A DNA stretch of 59,378 nucleotides, taken from Folioceros fuciformis. Taxonomy: Eukaryota; Anthocerotophyta; Anthocerotopsida; Anthocerotales. A program made the position numbers and the translations under genes. A model generated the notes under the pieces. The model was not told where the DNA came from. It searched no databases and saw only the letters and a list, made by a program, of their open reading frames with translations. The stretch covers positions 1 to 59,378 of the forward strand of contig JBNGIO010005465.1 of assembly GCA_049999805.1 (NCBI GenBank). Reading direction: 5' to 3'. Numbering within the stretch: the stretch's first letter is position 1; every line of letters starts with the position of its first letter. Shown piece by piece: positions 31,982-43,796 of this stretch.

Positions 31982-32076
31982 TGGGATACTTATGTTGGGA
32001 TACTTATGATCACGAACTTACATGGGATACTTATGATCACGAACTTACATGGGATACTTATGATCACAAACTTACC
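31982..32076 (+). repeat. 27 bp minisatellite, 3 copies plus a partial
   Basis: The unit begins TGGGATACTTATGATCACGA, with starts at 31996, 32023 and 32050, and a truncated unit at 31982. In frame it reads as repeated TYDHELTWD. Confidence 0.9.
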
Positions 32077-33807
32077 CTCCCGTCCTCCAATTCTTTCTTT
32101 TTGAATATTTCCTACAACACCATCTACTCTAGTGTACACAATTCAATGCTTGTGGCTAATTTACCACAACCATCCATAATATCATAGGCATTAATGTAGC
32201 TTAATTTTAATGATTGTTATGATATATATGAAACTAATTCAATCTTAATTAATTATAATGTATTGAATCTAGAGAGATCAAATGAACTAAAGCATGCTTA
32301 AAATACTAAAGAGAGCTCCCAAGCATGCTTCTAACAATAAAGTAAGCATTAAAGTATGTTTACAACTCTCAAGCTAAGCACCTAAACATGCTTATACCTC
32401 TCTCTCGAGACTTGCTAATGATTGATAAAGAAGGTCTCAACAGAATTGTAGCATGGGTAAGAACATGCGAAGAGTTAATTGGCAAGAGGCCTATAGGGTG
32501 ACGAGGACCCTATCTCAAAGGGAAAGTGGATAAAAGGTTGAACAAGTACAGACTAAGGCCTCGATGCAAAATCTTGAAAGAACTTGGAAGGCTTACCTAT
32601 TGGACAACCACACGTCATAGAGCAAGTTAGAAGACCTAGCTAAATAGGTGCTTACCTTGACCCTATCAAAGGATAACTAACAAAAAGAGGCAAAAGCTTG
32701 CAAGAGGGAACTTGCTAGGGCTGAGAATGAGAGACAAGCTACAAAAGAATGGTTGTATGAGAACAAATTACTCTTACAAAGTATACAAGAAATTTAAAAC
32801 TTATGGAGGCACGAGAAGCAAAAGATTGAGAACTCTAATATGAATAGAATGAGAACTTCTATGAGACACAAGGGAGGGGACAAAGAAGGGCACAATCCCT
32901 TTTGGAAGAAGTTCGGTGTGAAGGAGTTCAATATGAGCCTAATATGAAACAAATCTTCATTGAATATTAGTGGTAAGAACACAATGGTTTTAGGCCGATT
33001 CTGTATTGCAAATGGGATTGGCTAGCCAATATAATATCTTACAAGAAAAAAATATTTCCCTATGTCTCCAAATCGGACAACTGAAGATAAAGTGAGTCTC
33101 TTATAAGAGTAAGTGCAAGAATGGGAATTGGCTTGCCAATTTGGATGACATGGACTTGGTGCAACAAGGTAGGAGTGTCCAATATCATCACAAAATCCTC
33201 ATGATTCACAAGGCATTAGTGGCAATTGCAAGGGGTCTGAATTCTAGGCCCTCAAGTTGACAATTGGGCACCACTATCAACCATGAAACCCACTTCTACA
33301 AACTATAAGGAAAATAGTGGGATGGATTTGAAGACTTGGATTGAGAAGAGCTACCCAATGAAAAGGAACAATTATGGGTTGCACAAATCATTAAGTAAAA
33401 ACATTTGGGAGTCACATGCATGTATTCTCTACATCTCTAGGCTTGATGTACCATGGCCCATCCTAAATACCTCTTAGAAACCCATAACACAATTTTTGCT
33501 AGTGCTATACTCATTTTTCAATATACTTCATCGTATGTTGACTTCCTTTTCATGGGTTTAACATAAACAAGAGAAATTTGCAAGGGGGGACTAAAGTACC
33601 CCCCAACTATGAGGGGTGGACCTCTTTGATGGAATTCTGCACCGGCTGACACGTACATTTTTAGGTGATTTCAAAACACGAACATCATGTGAGGGTATCC
33701 ACCAGTGGAAAAATGCAAGGTAAATGCCTCCGGCACAAATGGAGCATGGTATGGGCCGCCAACTAGCTGACGCTCATACAGTATTCATAGGCTATTTAGG
33801 GTGAAGT
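32077..33807. other. AT-rich intergenic DNA with decayed frames
   Basis: 32400-33250 is purine-rich on the plus strand and reads as broken charged peptide, perhaps an old gene or transposon. No family is recognised. Confidence 0.3.
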
Positions 33808-35270
33808 ATGCCAGTGAGAGGATCACAAAGGCAATATAGTGTTAGTGGAGCATTTGACAACCGTGCTAGGCACGGCCTATCCTCACATGGGCCTCATGGC
33901 AACAAAGTTGATGACAGGGCACCTTCAGTCGAAAGAACCTTCATAGATGATGTAGACGACGAGCCATTTAGACGAGCCCCCCTTGGATCATATCAAGGCA
34001 AGCCAATGAGTGAGAGTCTAAAGGAGATGCCTCATCACACAGGCCTGCATCAACATAGATGCAGTAGTGGCATTCTATGACACAAAAGCGAAGGGATAGC
34101 GATTACTCTGGACTTCAAAAAATATTGTTGCAATCGAATGTGCATGATGGGGTTGACGAAGGAAACATTTCAAGAGTAGAGGTACAGATTCCTCAGGATG
34201 TGCTGGCAAGAGTAAGAGACATTTATAGAATCTTTGCTGAAAGTAGAAACAGCCCACGGCGAGCCTTTTAAGGTCAACACCCATCTGAGAGGACATGAGC
34301 CTATACAATGCTGCTTACGGGCTTTTCAACAAGTGTATTGCTTTGGTCACAAGAGGTACGAGGAGCTGAAGGGTCAAGTTTCTCCACAACGCACCCTTGG
34401 ATAATGTTAGAAGTAATCTGGCTCGTAGTGGGCCGGTAAGTGAGAATGCCATAGCCTAGATGGACAATGATTTCTTGGTATTGGCAGAAAGGCTACCAAA
34501 TGCGGAAGTATACAATTTACCAGACGCGTATACAAAACTAGAGATATGGAGCTAGTATATAAGGCACAAATTCCTTGTATAACTTACCAATGGTTCTTGA
34601 CGTTGTGGAAGGTGAACTCTAGTCTAGTGAAGATTCCAAAGTCAAACCGCTTCTCCACTTGTGGCTTGAAGGCGACAATTAAGAACACCCAGTTGAAGGT
34701 CGAACAAGGTGAGCGACACAACATGTGCTCCAAATTTCTTCCATCTATTGTATTGTCGTCTTGCAAGGAATGGCCGGGCGTACAGCAAACAAAGTGTGCA
34801 CTTCATATTGAGCTAACATGTACCCCCATAAGTATATGTTACTAGCCATTGATGGTATGGATCAGAAGAAGACAAAACTACCCCATTTTTTATAGTGGCC
34901 AAAAAACATGAGTGAGGACAGCCGCATTTCAATCCATGTTGTTGGGTGTATGGTCCACAACTTCGTGTTGAAGGCAAAGGCGTTCCTACATTTTGCAAAC
35001 TTACACAATGATGCGAATGTGACTGTATGCGTCATACAAAATGTTATCCATAGTTATGAAGGCATCTTGCCAAAGGTTCTCTTCTCGCAAATGGATAACA
35101 CTTGCCGAGAGAACAAAAATCAATTATTGTTTGCGTACCTTAATATGCTTGTGGACATGGGCACTTTCGACAAGATAAAGGTCGGATTTCTATTGATCGG
35201 GCACACACATGACTAGGTTGACCAGATGTTCTCTTGTTTTTCTATATCTCCAATTGTGCTCTTCGGCTCT
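33808..35270 (+). pseudogene. Decayed DUF7869-type gene (putative transposon-derived)
   Basis: Plus strand, several frames, many stops. Landmarks of the DUF7869 family appear in the expected order: a Cys/His-like lead (CLRAFQQVYCFGHKRYEELK, about 34308), WFLTLWKVN ... VKIPKSNRFSTCG (34588-34662), DGMDQKKTKLPHF (about 34851), GVWSTTSC (about 34948), then DNTCRENKNQLLFAYLNML (about 35094-35150) and LLIGHTHD, stop, VDQMFSC (35195-35233). The N-terminal frame, 33808-34077, is open from an ATG. The DN-ENKN and GHTH-DQ motifs are those of a transposase-like nuclease fold, an inference from the family. Clearly non-functional. Confidence 0.68.
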
Positions 35271-36309
35271 CAATAGGGCCTCTACTTCGCAAGTTTCAGC
35301 CTAGAACGCCCGATCCAGTAGCCACCAAAAACACAGACCACAACACACAACAATCCTCCCTTATTAGCCAGTTCCTTCCTCCATCAATCTGTCCTAATAT
35401 TGTTCCTCCCTCTCTCAGCATCAACTACCCAATCCTCGCTCCCTCTTCCTACCATAGTCTAGCCTATACTTGCCCACCCTCATCTTTCCTATCCTACTCA
35501 ATCAACTTCACAACCTACTTCACATCATCCATCTTCGTTGTGAGCTACCGCTACTGCAGCCTCTCCTTTAACTTGCCCAGCCTAGACTACATGCTTGCCT
35601 TTAGCCTGTAGCTAGCATAACCTCGACCCACATATACCCTAAATTGGCATAACCCCCATGTCGCAACCTGCGCCTCCATCCACCAATGAGGCCCAACCGT
35701 AAACCCTAAACCAGCATGCCTTGGGTAGCTTTGAACGAGGAACATGGTCCTAAAAGAATGAGGATGGCACTGAAGTTTTAAACATGAACCCTAACCATAT
35801 TTCCTTCCGAATGCGCAAATGGTAGGTGTAGATTTTTATGGAGTTTAATCTTCGGCAACCAAACATTTGTATCCAAGCCCAAAGCGACAAACCCACTCTT
35901 TAGAGAAACTTTTCACTTTTCTGCTAGACCCCCTCTCTCCGGTTTGGTGTGTTATGCCATGCTTACTTTTACATGGAAATACATTTTAAATCTTTTCTTT
36001 TGAGAGATATTTTACTTTTCATTTAATTAGTCCGATGTTTTCCGATGTCTGCGGAATTCTATATGGAGTCTAGAAGTCATATATTTATTTAGCTAAATAT
36101 ACACGGTTACAATTTCTTCAAGCTCTTAAATAAATGTACATGGATTGCACTTTCTTGCGCAACCTGGCTTCAAATTCACTTGGACTATTTTCGAAGTGGC
36201 CACCGTCCACAACGTTACATCGTAGTTGTCTTGCGCGTAGTCTGGCGGCTTTATCCTGAATCCCAATCGACAAGTAAGAAACATACCGAAACAAACCATC
36301 AGATACATT
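35271..36309. other. Intergenic, 3' of the DIS3L-like gene
   Basis: 35271-35640 is CT-rich on the plus strand with a stop-poor frame of low complexity. The rest is AT-rich. No gene is recognised. Confidence 0.4.
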
Positions 36310-39300
36310 TCAAGCAACTGATCGCAGATTATCTCGTACCAGATGTTGCTGCCAACCCCTGCGGAGCCAGCCTGCAGTACTTGCTTCATTGTCCACTTCC
36401 CCATCGAAATCTTCAAACGTGACAAGCCAGGGCAGGCCCGTGTTTCGCCGCATCCGATCAATGGAGGGCGGGTTTCCGATGCGTCTGTTTTGTTGAAGGA
36501 GCTCCATGGCTCCAGTCGAATTCAGATATAGACATGTAGCTGCAATTAAAGTCCATATCAGTTAATCATGTTCACACGGAAAGAACACTGGGTCATGTAC
36601 AGGGAACCTACCTTCGCATTTAGAGCGCTTCAACTTCCCGGCCACCTCGCTCACGGTCGAGGCTTTCCTCTTCTTGCTTGGCTCCAGTAGAATTGGAGCG
36701 GGAGTGCGGGCAAGTGCAACAGCCTCCATGGCCTTGATGGCGTTGTTCTTCCCCACATGCTTCCCGGGCTGAGTCAATTGGGGTTGGTGGGCTTCTCGTC
36801 GACCCGGGCGATCTTTAGGATTCGATAGATTAAATTGTGCTCTCTCTGCCTCACAAGCAACTGCTGCACTGTGATTGGGACTCAACACCCGAATCCGTAG
36901 AGTGGGACTATGTACACGAGACCCTGAACCACACATTCAAACGAGGTTCAACAAGGACTGCTGTACATACATTCAACAACATTTATAAAGAAAAACAGGT
37001 AATCGCAATTACCGTCTGCCTTCAACTGAACGCAAAGTGGATCCAATAGACTGTACTCGACCAAAGGCCTTCTCGACATAGGATCCTGCATTTTCCACTC
37101 TGGAGTTAAAGGCATGACCAAAGGAAACAGGGAACCCAGAATTGCAAATGCATGCCATAAAGTATGAGTCTGTTCAAACACATACAAGAACTTTAATGCT
37201 TCGTTGACTTCTCTGGAGCATTGATGATGGCAGTAATTTATCATCTCCATCATCCTCCGCAGGGAGTAGGACATCACCGTTTTTGGTCTGCACAAGAGAA
37301 CCAACTCTTTTTAGGGACCTGACGGATATACGTGAGACGGTACATAATATGCTTGAATGTTAACAAAGCTATACCTGCAAGTACACAGGACCTCTAATGT
37401 CGTACTTTGGAACAAACACCTCGAGCCCCCTGGGAAGTACTCGCAGAACCTGCAAGATGTGAATTGCGTTACTGGTGTTGTTGTCAAACATACCCAGAGA
37501 ACATCAGCGCGGTTAGAGAACTTACAACTGCATGCTCCGCCTTTGCATACTTCTGAAGATACATAAGTAGATAGAGCTCATTGCACTCCTTCTGAGCAAC
37601 CTTGCTTGCTCTATGCCGCTGGTTCAAATGGTTTACTGTCTGCAGGTTCAAGCGTTTGACAGAAGAATTAAACTTCACAAGAAAACATAAACCTCATACT
37701 CATGTGGATAAACCTCCAAAACTTGAAGTGTCCAAGAGTACCTCTTTCAGGTCATACGTCTGCGAGACACCAATAGACAAAGGTCTCTTCACTGCACCAT
37801 ACGAAATGTCTTCAACAGCCTCCAGCAGCATACGATGCACAAGCACATCAGCATAACGCCGAATGGGGGACGTAAAATGAGTGTAAAACCTGTCAACCGT
37901 AAAACAGTGTCAAAATGTGGATGATGAAACATGTGCCTCGTCAAGTAAAGATAAGATTGCTATTGCTCAAGTACGTCTGATGTGTCTTACTTTAACGCTA
38001 ATCCGTAATGGTAGAAACTACTTGACTCAGAGACACCTTCAGTTGCACAGTACTTGGCCTGAAAAGCTTACCCAGCGTCAGACAGAGAATTGCAGAGACA
38101 GGTAAAATTCATTGGTTTTCAAGTAGTTTAAGCATATGCCTGTGTACATGCCACTTACTTCTGACATAGCTCGAGTTACCAGAGCCCTGAATGCATGCTG
38201 CCAAATTCATTATCCAACACCGAACAAGCCTATTAGTCCCATGTACAGAACTCAGAGGAGAAGCGAAGGAAGTTAAGTGATGCAGTGACACAAGTCCAAT
38301 AAGAATTAGCACCCTCGTTGTCATACCTCAATGACAGGATCACTGCTTTCTCGCATGCTGTCCAGGGAAACTGCCAGCGACTGCAAGTTGACAGCTTGGT
38401 GAGAAAATAGCTCTTTGAAACAAAACAACTGCAAACACTTAGAAACAATTTGCGTGCCTCTACCTTATTACTGGAGGCATCGAGTGTAAATCCTCTGGCT
38501 GCACAGCACTGTGGTTTGCTGAGCTGTTAGTGCACTGCTGGAAAACAGACAAAGTAACACCACCTTGCAAAGCTCAGCAAACAATGGCCCCGCGCGTACC
38601 TCAACTAGTAATGTGAAGCTGTCTAATTTTGGAGGAGCATGTTGCCGTAAAAGGGATGACGTAGGGAATGACCTAAAAGCTCAAGTATTCAAGAGAAAGG
38701 CCAACAATGGCAAAATGTAACAAGGAAATGGCTGAAGTAACAACTCACAAGCCAACACAGGATAACTTACTGATAAATGCGCTCAGCCACACACGCATTG
38801 GCCAATATCATCAGCTCTGCTACAATTGAATTCATCTGCAGGAGTGAAAGTGTGTGAGATGAGAATCAAAGAAAAAGATGAACCAAAAAAATTCAGCAAT
38901 GACTGGGATAAATATGACATTTTCGTACAGGTAGCTCAAGTTTTGCCTCGACATTCACAGGGTTGGTTACTTCATCCATATCAAACTTCAACTCAGCATT
39001 TGAGAGTTCTACCGCTCCGTCTGCCTTGCGAAGTGCTCGTCTTGTCTGCAGTTGAAGTCAAACAGCATAGGCATTCAGCCACAAGTCCACTGCAGTAGAT
39101 ACACAAGGCGGGAAACAAAAAAAGCTTTCATAGAGGCAAAACCCGAGACCACCAGTAAGTGGGAAATTACAAAATAAATCTACCCCACAACAGTTCACTC
39201 ACCTCAGCGAGCTTGGCAACCACTGCCAGTTCTATCTGCATTTGCCTCACTTCATCCATTCCACCACTTACTTCCAAACCAACAGGAAGTGGTTGGCCAT

Positions 39301-42300
39301 CCAAAATAAATTGAGCCTGAGCGTAGGACATCTGCCCAATGTACAACAAAATATGTGAGGTGATCATTTGTGTACCAGCTACGAAAGTTCCAAGTTTGCC
39401 TCGTTGCTTATCTAGTACCTGATGCTGAGACTTGATAATAGTTCTCCCGAACCATACATCCACTATCTCAAAATCGTTGTCAGGGTTGACTGTCCAAATG
39501 ACACTGACAGCCAGTCGTTCTTTTCCTCCCAGCAGTGAACATATGTCCTCACTGATGGATTCAGAAGACAACAGCAAGTATTCAGTTTGAGAAACACATT
39601 AAACCAACACACATGGAAAATGTGCATTTGCGAACAACAACTAACGATATGAGGAGCTAGGTCATGAAGCCCTTTACCTCAAAAGGCGTGGGAGCATTGG
39701 CCAATTCCTGCCAACCATATACACAGTCGTTCCGCGGTCACGAGCTTCCATATCTAGTAGGCCTCCTTGCTTCACAAAGTATGACACGTCCGCAATGTGA
39801 ACCCCAACCTGTAAAAAACGGCAAGGGATGACCCCAATGTTCTGGACTCTGCTACTTGCTACCAATGCGTTCATACTTGACAACAAACAAAGAACACCTC
39901 GAGTAGACCATTTTGAAGATGCCGGACTGAAAGTGCATCATCCACATCTTTGCTACCAGGAGGATCAACGCTGCCATTCACAAAATATTGAATATTGCCC
40001 CAAAGTTATGTACATCACAATACTCAGCCAGCCTGAAATAACAGGCCAACAACTGGAGAAGTCGGCATACTATACCTGAATGTCTTGTGCACAGCGCGGA
40101 GATCCCGGCGGAGAGAAAATTCTTCATCTGGAATTGTCCATGATCCATCTTCGGAGCTCTGAGGCAATTCCTGAAGAGCCCTGTCATCGATTGTCCACAT
40201 TCTGCATCAGAACCTCATTTCATCTAAGGCCTACTGGCCAGTACCTCGAATTGATGTCCAGTTGGCTACAGGATAACTCACAAACTGTTGAAAGCTGAAA
40301 TGTTGATCTCATTCTCCACCAGTATGGCAATAGTTTCTGTGTTGAGATCACCAATAGGCCCTAAAACACGGACCAGATGTCCTTCTGGGTGTTTCGAGTT
40401 GCTCTCCCAACCTGTTATACGTACTACAAACCTCTGCCCCACAAGGCGCAAACCTTGCCGGGTTGTGATACGAACCTAGAAGAGCACATTAAGATAAATT
40501 GTTTGCTTTTGAGAACAGGAAAACATATTCAAGCACAGTTTGAGGAAGAAAACAAACCATGGGAATACGCCTGTCTCTTGGGAAGCATAGCAGCTGCCAC
40601 AGCCTGCATGCAATCCATGTACATTGGGAAACTCAAGGCTGTAGATTCTGCAAGTGCAAGTGCAAGCTCATATGCTGTAGGAACAAATGGAAACAAAGAA
40701 ACCGGGTAACAAAAGGATAAAACTTACATGTCAGACCTTGACTGCAGAATCTCGCTCTCAGCCTCTTCTGTAAGGCAAGCAACATAATCCCTTTGTTTTC
40801 TTTGCAAGATACCCACTACTTTGCCTGTCGGAACATTCTGCTCCACAGCAGATGTAAGATCTGCAACACTTTCTTCGATTGACTTCAGACTGCCATCTTC
40901 ACGCAATTCATCATCCTCCAGTCTCGGAGACTCTGGGTCACTGGATTTCAGCGTTAGTTGACGCAGGCCTTGGTTTGGAGCTCTCCACTCTGACTGAGAT
41001 AGTAGATGCACCTATTCCCGAATATAAATGACTATCAGACACTGAAGTGAAGTATAATAAGTTAGTAAGTCCTGTCTGATAAAGCAACTTACCACTACAG
41101 TATCTCCGGGTAATGCCCTATTCTGGAGTGATGATCCTGGAATCAAAATTTGCAGCTGTGATGCTTCGTTCTTGTTGCTGATTGAATTGAAGCAGCACCC
41201 ACAAAGATGTCAATTCTAGCTATCAGGCACATGAATACTATACGACTTCTAAACACAATACGTATCAAGTCCTGTTAATCCTATTACTTGTGGGCAAGAT
41301 CAACCATGCTGACTGGTATCAATGATTACCTGGGTCGTACAAAACCCTCAGCCGGATCATGTTTGCTTACATGGAAAACACCTACTCGAAGCGTTCCATC
41401 CAGAAGCCCTTCTTCAATCATGTGGGCTGCAAGCAGAGTCAAAGAGCATGTCAATGGAAGGCCCCCGACCCCACTTTCAGGTAGTCCGAGGGCGTAACAG
41501 GCTCAGAGTGTAAATGTGGATTAAATGCAAATTTACAGAAGGTGCTTAAGCCTTTGACCTGAAAAATGCTCTTGATAAACAGAAGCACTTTTTCGATCAA
41601 CTCGTGAGCTGATCTGTGAAGCGGAGATACCGTCCAAAGTCTTTCCGATCGGATCCGCTCGCAATTCTAACTGGCGAGATAAGCACCCAATCAACCTCTT
41701 TAAGATAAAAAGGGAATCAGCCACTACCGAATCGAGGCGTCACAACGTACCAAGGAATTACACAATTCCATCACTGCTCCATCATGAGTCCAGAATCTCT
41801 GAAAGTAGTCCTTGGTATGCAAAACCTGCCAAACGGGCAGCTTAGATCTCCAAGACAGAAGTCACGGACAGAGAGGAAAGCCTCAGAACACAGAGAGGTC
41901 AGCTCATATTGCAAGTGCAAAGACAACCTTAATGGCTTGATCTTTTTCATCTCCTTCAGGTTCAAAGTCAAATGCCAGTGTGCGATTGAATTGCTCCAGC
42001 AAATCAACTTCTTCATCTTCATCATCGTCATCATCAAACGAGAATAGGTCCCTTTCTTTGCCAATCCACACAACGACATGCTTGTGTTTTCCAATATGCT
42101 CTGAGTACCAGGTTGCAAAACCTTTGGTACCTGGATGCCAACCCAGAGCCAAAAACTCATAAGACCAGTTAGAAACAATGGGAGTGGACAGAATGCTTCA
42201 CATCAATTAGTCACCTTTAGGATTTGACGGTATGGTTTCCGATGTATAGAGAAAATGTTCATTGTCGAAAAAGAGACAACCTCTCCGAGGGTCTGCCCAT

Positions 42301-42879
42301 AGTGACCTGCGTACATTCGTCCACTCCTTGTTAGACATCACAATCCACCAGAGGATTGATGAGACGTAAAAACAGCGAACAAAAAAACAAACCCCAATCA
42401 CGAGGGCGCACCTCAATCTCCTGTATCTCTGCTTCGACCGAGCCATAACCTGGACAGAGAATTGGCAAGTTAGCCTGTAGCAAGACACCAACATCAATAA
42501 TTGGACAGCAATGCCAAAGCCAGGACAGTCAAAATAGGACCTGCTTCAAAACAGATGCAAGATAGATGACACCGGTAAATTGCGGCAGCTCAAAGATCTC
42601 AAGAAACTCAAGAACGGCATCTGCATCCGGCACCTGCATCAGAACAGAAAAAAGGCTCAGGTGGACCGCAATTCCGATCCGGCGCAACGCACGACCACCA
42701 AGGCAAGAGCAAGGGGCATGTACCACATAATGTGAAGCGTTTGCTGGGAGTGGAGGCATTTCCTGCTGACAAAACTCACATTTCGCATAGCCACAGGGAA
42801 TATCATCCCGCAAGTAGGCCTCTTCGGTTTGAATCCTGACAGTTCTGGTTCTTCCCATATACTTGCACTTCCTTTGAAC
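36310..42879 (-). CDS. DIS3-like exonuclease 1-type RNase II, about 31 exons
   Basis: 3'-5' exoribonuclease; DIS3L1 is the cytoplasmic exosome nuclease of animals. Exons: 42879-42724, 42633-42541, 42449-42412, 42306-42215, 42130-41928, 41825-41751, 41697-41559, 41426-41330, 41177-41093, 41011-40737, 40603-40558, 40475-40282, 40180-40076, 39970-39898, 39808-39678, 39551-39419, 39331-39203, 39045-38929, 38835-38771, 38672-38600, 38508-38464, 38380-38327, 38197-38159, 38058-37991, 37889-37742, 37639-37526, 37449-37375, 37287-37186, 37097-37013, 36923-36612, 36539-36310. They join in phase to about 1196 aa. PIN-like start [13 protein letters not shown]; cold-shock region; RNB with all four Asp ([14 protein letters not shown], about 533) and [14 protein letters not shown]1 ([20 protein letters not shown], about 930); then a long basic tail. 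The start exon is unresolved; an ATG at 43021 could supply it. Borders of the exons at 37287-37186 and 37097 are less certain. Confidence 0.88.
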
Positions 42880-43796
42880 CTGTTCCCAATCACGAGGTCC
42901 ATTGCTCAGAAAACAAGCTCGACAAACATCCAATTACACAGCGGCGTAAGGACCTCCCAGCAGGATCGCATTCAGCAATTCCGTTAGCTTCGGGACCAAC
43001 AACAAAGCAGTCAGAGCCATTTCAACGCAGCTGGGAAAGCGAAAACCAGAGGGTTGAGAGTGCACGTCTCACCCCTCGTGCTACCCAGGTGCTGGCCATA
43101 TTGCAGTCCCTTGTTCCCAAACTTCCCATACTATAACTTGCAGCAGATATCTTGATGCTTGTACGTATGCTTCGACTGTGGCACGCCCTCCTTCTTCTTA
43201 TTTACCCTGCAATGTCCCAGACCTGCTAATCTGGCCTTCGAAATCTACCACGGCAAACGAAGACAGTGCCATATTCACAGTGCCTTCCCTGCTCCTGCGT
43301 TTGTCCTGTGTTCCCGACGGCAGGCCTTCGCCACCGTCGAATCGCCTCCCCGACTCAATGGTTTAAAATTAACATATGAACTTCAAAGCAAAATATAAGT
43401 TAAGAGGTAATGGTAATGAAATGAAACTTTGCTTAGTAGGTAAGCAAAGTTGGGAAAGGTTTTTGGAAACGAGGTGCCCAAAGTCTGTGAGAGCCTGAAG
43501 CAGGCATGTCCGTCTTCTTCCCGCCGCTTGTCCTGATCACAGCTAACAAAATGGCTCTGACCGTGTACAACTTCCCCACAAGGCAAGCGAGAGGACTGGC
43601 CTAGGAGGGCCGATCCTTTCCCTGCCATGCCGCTGTGAGCAAGTCGCAAGCGGATTTAGGGAGCCTTCTCCCCGTCCATGAGAAATCCGGAACTTCGTGA
43701 GCTGTGTGATGCCAAATTCATGAAACGCATGCACCTAAAGCGTGAGCTTGAAAGTGTGGATGTGTAGAGGGCAGGCCTGGACATGCGATAAATCAG
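42880..43796. promoter_or_regulatory. Divergent promoter region, DIS3L-like / peptidyl-tRNA hydrolase
   Basis: The two genes are head to head. The minus-strand ATG at 43021 opens a short hydrophobic frame (MALTALLLVPKLTELLNAIL) that could be a first exon, with a weak in-phase donor near 42940, or an upstream ORF. The rest has no gene and no clear TATA box. Confidence 0.4.

Noticed and set aside
26131-32076. CRISPR-like arrays
   Set aside because: The regular repeats are contiguous tandem units without spacers, in a plant nuclear context.
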